This document shows positions 13,584 through 13,965 of a stretch of 13,965 bases of DNA, one piece after another. The notes beneath the pieces were generated by a model. The model saw only the letters and a program-made list of their open reading frames with translations, searched no databases and was not told where the DNA came from. Source of the stretch: an uncultured Eubacteriales bacterium (lineage in GTDB: Bacteria > Bacillota > Clostridia > Monoglobales > Monoglobaceae); NCBI GenBank assembly GCA_958352815.1, contig CATWQA010000049.1:1-13965 (forward strand). The letters run 5' to 3'. Each line of letters opens with the position of its first letter. The stretch's first letter is position 1. The translations under genes and the position numbers were made by a program.

Positions 13584-13610
13584 TCAAAAAACTTCCGTTT
13601 TTGAATTTTT
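13584..13610 (+). terminator. Probable intrinsic terminator after the fumarase beta gene
   Basis: TCAAAAAAC (13584-13592) pairs with GTTTTTGA (13597-13604) around a TTCC loop, with one unpaired A, and is followed by ATTTTT. The stem is A+T-rich, so termination may be partial, but the position 11 bases after the stop supports it. Confidence 0.5.
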
Positions 13611-13758
13611 ACCCTTATCTTATATGTAAATAAAACAAATCATATATTCGTAGGGGCGCCGCTTGCTGCGCCCGCTAAGCACACTAAAGGTCAATATATT
13701 ATTATGTGGATTTTAGTTGTAATCCCATATAGTTTATATGCCACATCGGCATACATGT

Positions 13759-13929
13759 CGCCCTCCCCGTTGCGCTCTGTCGGCAACAACTTAGGTTTAT
13801 TATTGACATTACATACTTTGTGCAAATCGGAATAATATGAGCCGTCCCACTTCAAAGAAGTGGGGTCACAGCCTTCCTCCTCCCCAAGCGCCGTGGCGGG
13901 CAAACAAAAAGCAAAGCCTTTATCAAAAT
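13759..13929 (+). repeat. Structured dispersed repeat, copy B
   Basis: This 171-base element aligns with copy A (9792-9960) in inverted orientation. Its internal hairpin, CCCACTTC-AAA-GAAGTGGG (13845-13863), sits at the same place as copy A's CCAACATC-AAA-GATGTTGG. Two stem pairs are changed on both sides, so pairing is preserved. The end pairing (GCCCTCCCCG with CGTGGCGGGC, GCGCT with AGCGC) is kept less perfectly. Confidence 0.8.
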
Positions 13930-13965
13930 ACAGCTGGCAATTCGCTTTTACAAAGGCGGCGGGCG

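Larger units (their letters stand above)
13574..13965. other. Intergenic region with terminator and repeats, no convincing gene
   Basis: After the terminator this 392-base stretch contains a GC hairpin GGGCGC/GCGCCC (13654-13673) and repeat copy B (13759-13929). It ends in GGCGGCGGGCG, recalling the GC words at 1-170. A 70-codon minus-strand frame at 13691-13903 lies within the repeat, has no ribosome site and is probably not a gene. Confidence 0.6.

Noticed and set aside
13691..13903. 70-codon minus-strand frame downstream of the fumarase beta gene
   Set aside because: It lies mostly in the dispersed repeat, is not open in the other copy in any form I could follow, and has no ribosome site.

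Overview
The window looks like chromosomal DNA of an anaerobic, acetate-forming member of the Clostridia, probably near Oscillospiraceae/Ruminococcaceae. The reasons are a pta-ackA acetate pair, a SigH-type sigma factor directly behind it, strong Shine-Dalgarno sites and consensus housekeeping promoters. The taxonomy is inference. No rRNA, tRNA, insertion sequence or CRISPR array was seen.

Layout. 1-173: a GC-rich, hairpin-rich repeat region. 174-767 (minus): a lipoprotein with its own consensus promoter. 904-5905 (minus): a self-contained, A+T-rich four-gene cassette with a -10 element at one end and a strong intrinsic terminator at the other. In transcription order it encodes an HNH-nuclease/membrane protein, a small N-anchored membrane protein with a (Gln-Asn-Thr)n linker, a tail-anchored coiled-coil protein with four 43-residue repeats, and a CbxX/CfqX-type AAA+ ATPase. 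The first two proteins share a near-identical C-terminal motif (19 of 25 residues), which I read as a docking or recognition tail for a common partner. The HNH gene looks frameshifted near 4230, because another frame continues with an acidic tail like that of the small protein. This cassette is the best candidate for an undescribed system.

6219-8625 (plus): consensus promoter, pta, ackA and a strong terminator, followed by sigH (8643-9257). 9258-10115 has no gene. It holds a cluster of DnaA boxes, a consensus promoter, a structured dispersed repeat and a 25-bp palindrome just before the next operon.

10116-13573 (plus): a tight operon of a HisD homologue, an IGP-dehydratase (HisB) homologue, a HAD phosphatase and a class I fumarase beta subunit. 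The HisD and HisB homologues lack several canonical metal/active-site residues. With a phosphatase between them, they look like a modified version of the late histidine steps acting on another substrate, though this is inference. 13574-13965 holds a weak terminator and a second, inverted copy of the dispersed repeat. The two repeat copies show compensatory changes in a hairpin, which argues for a conserved nucleic-acid structure.
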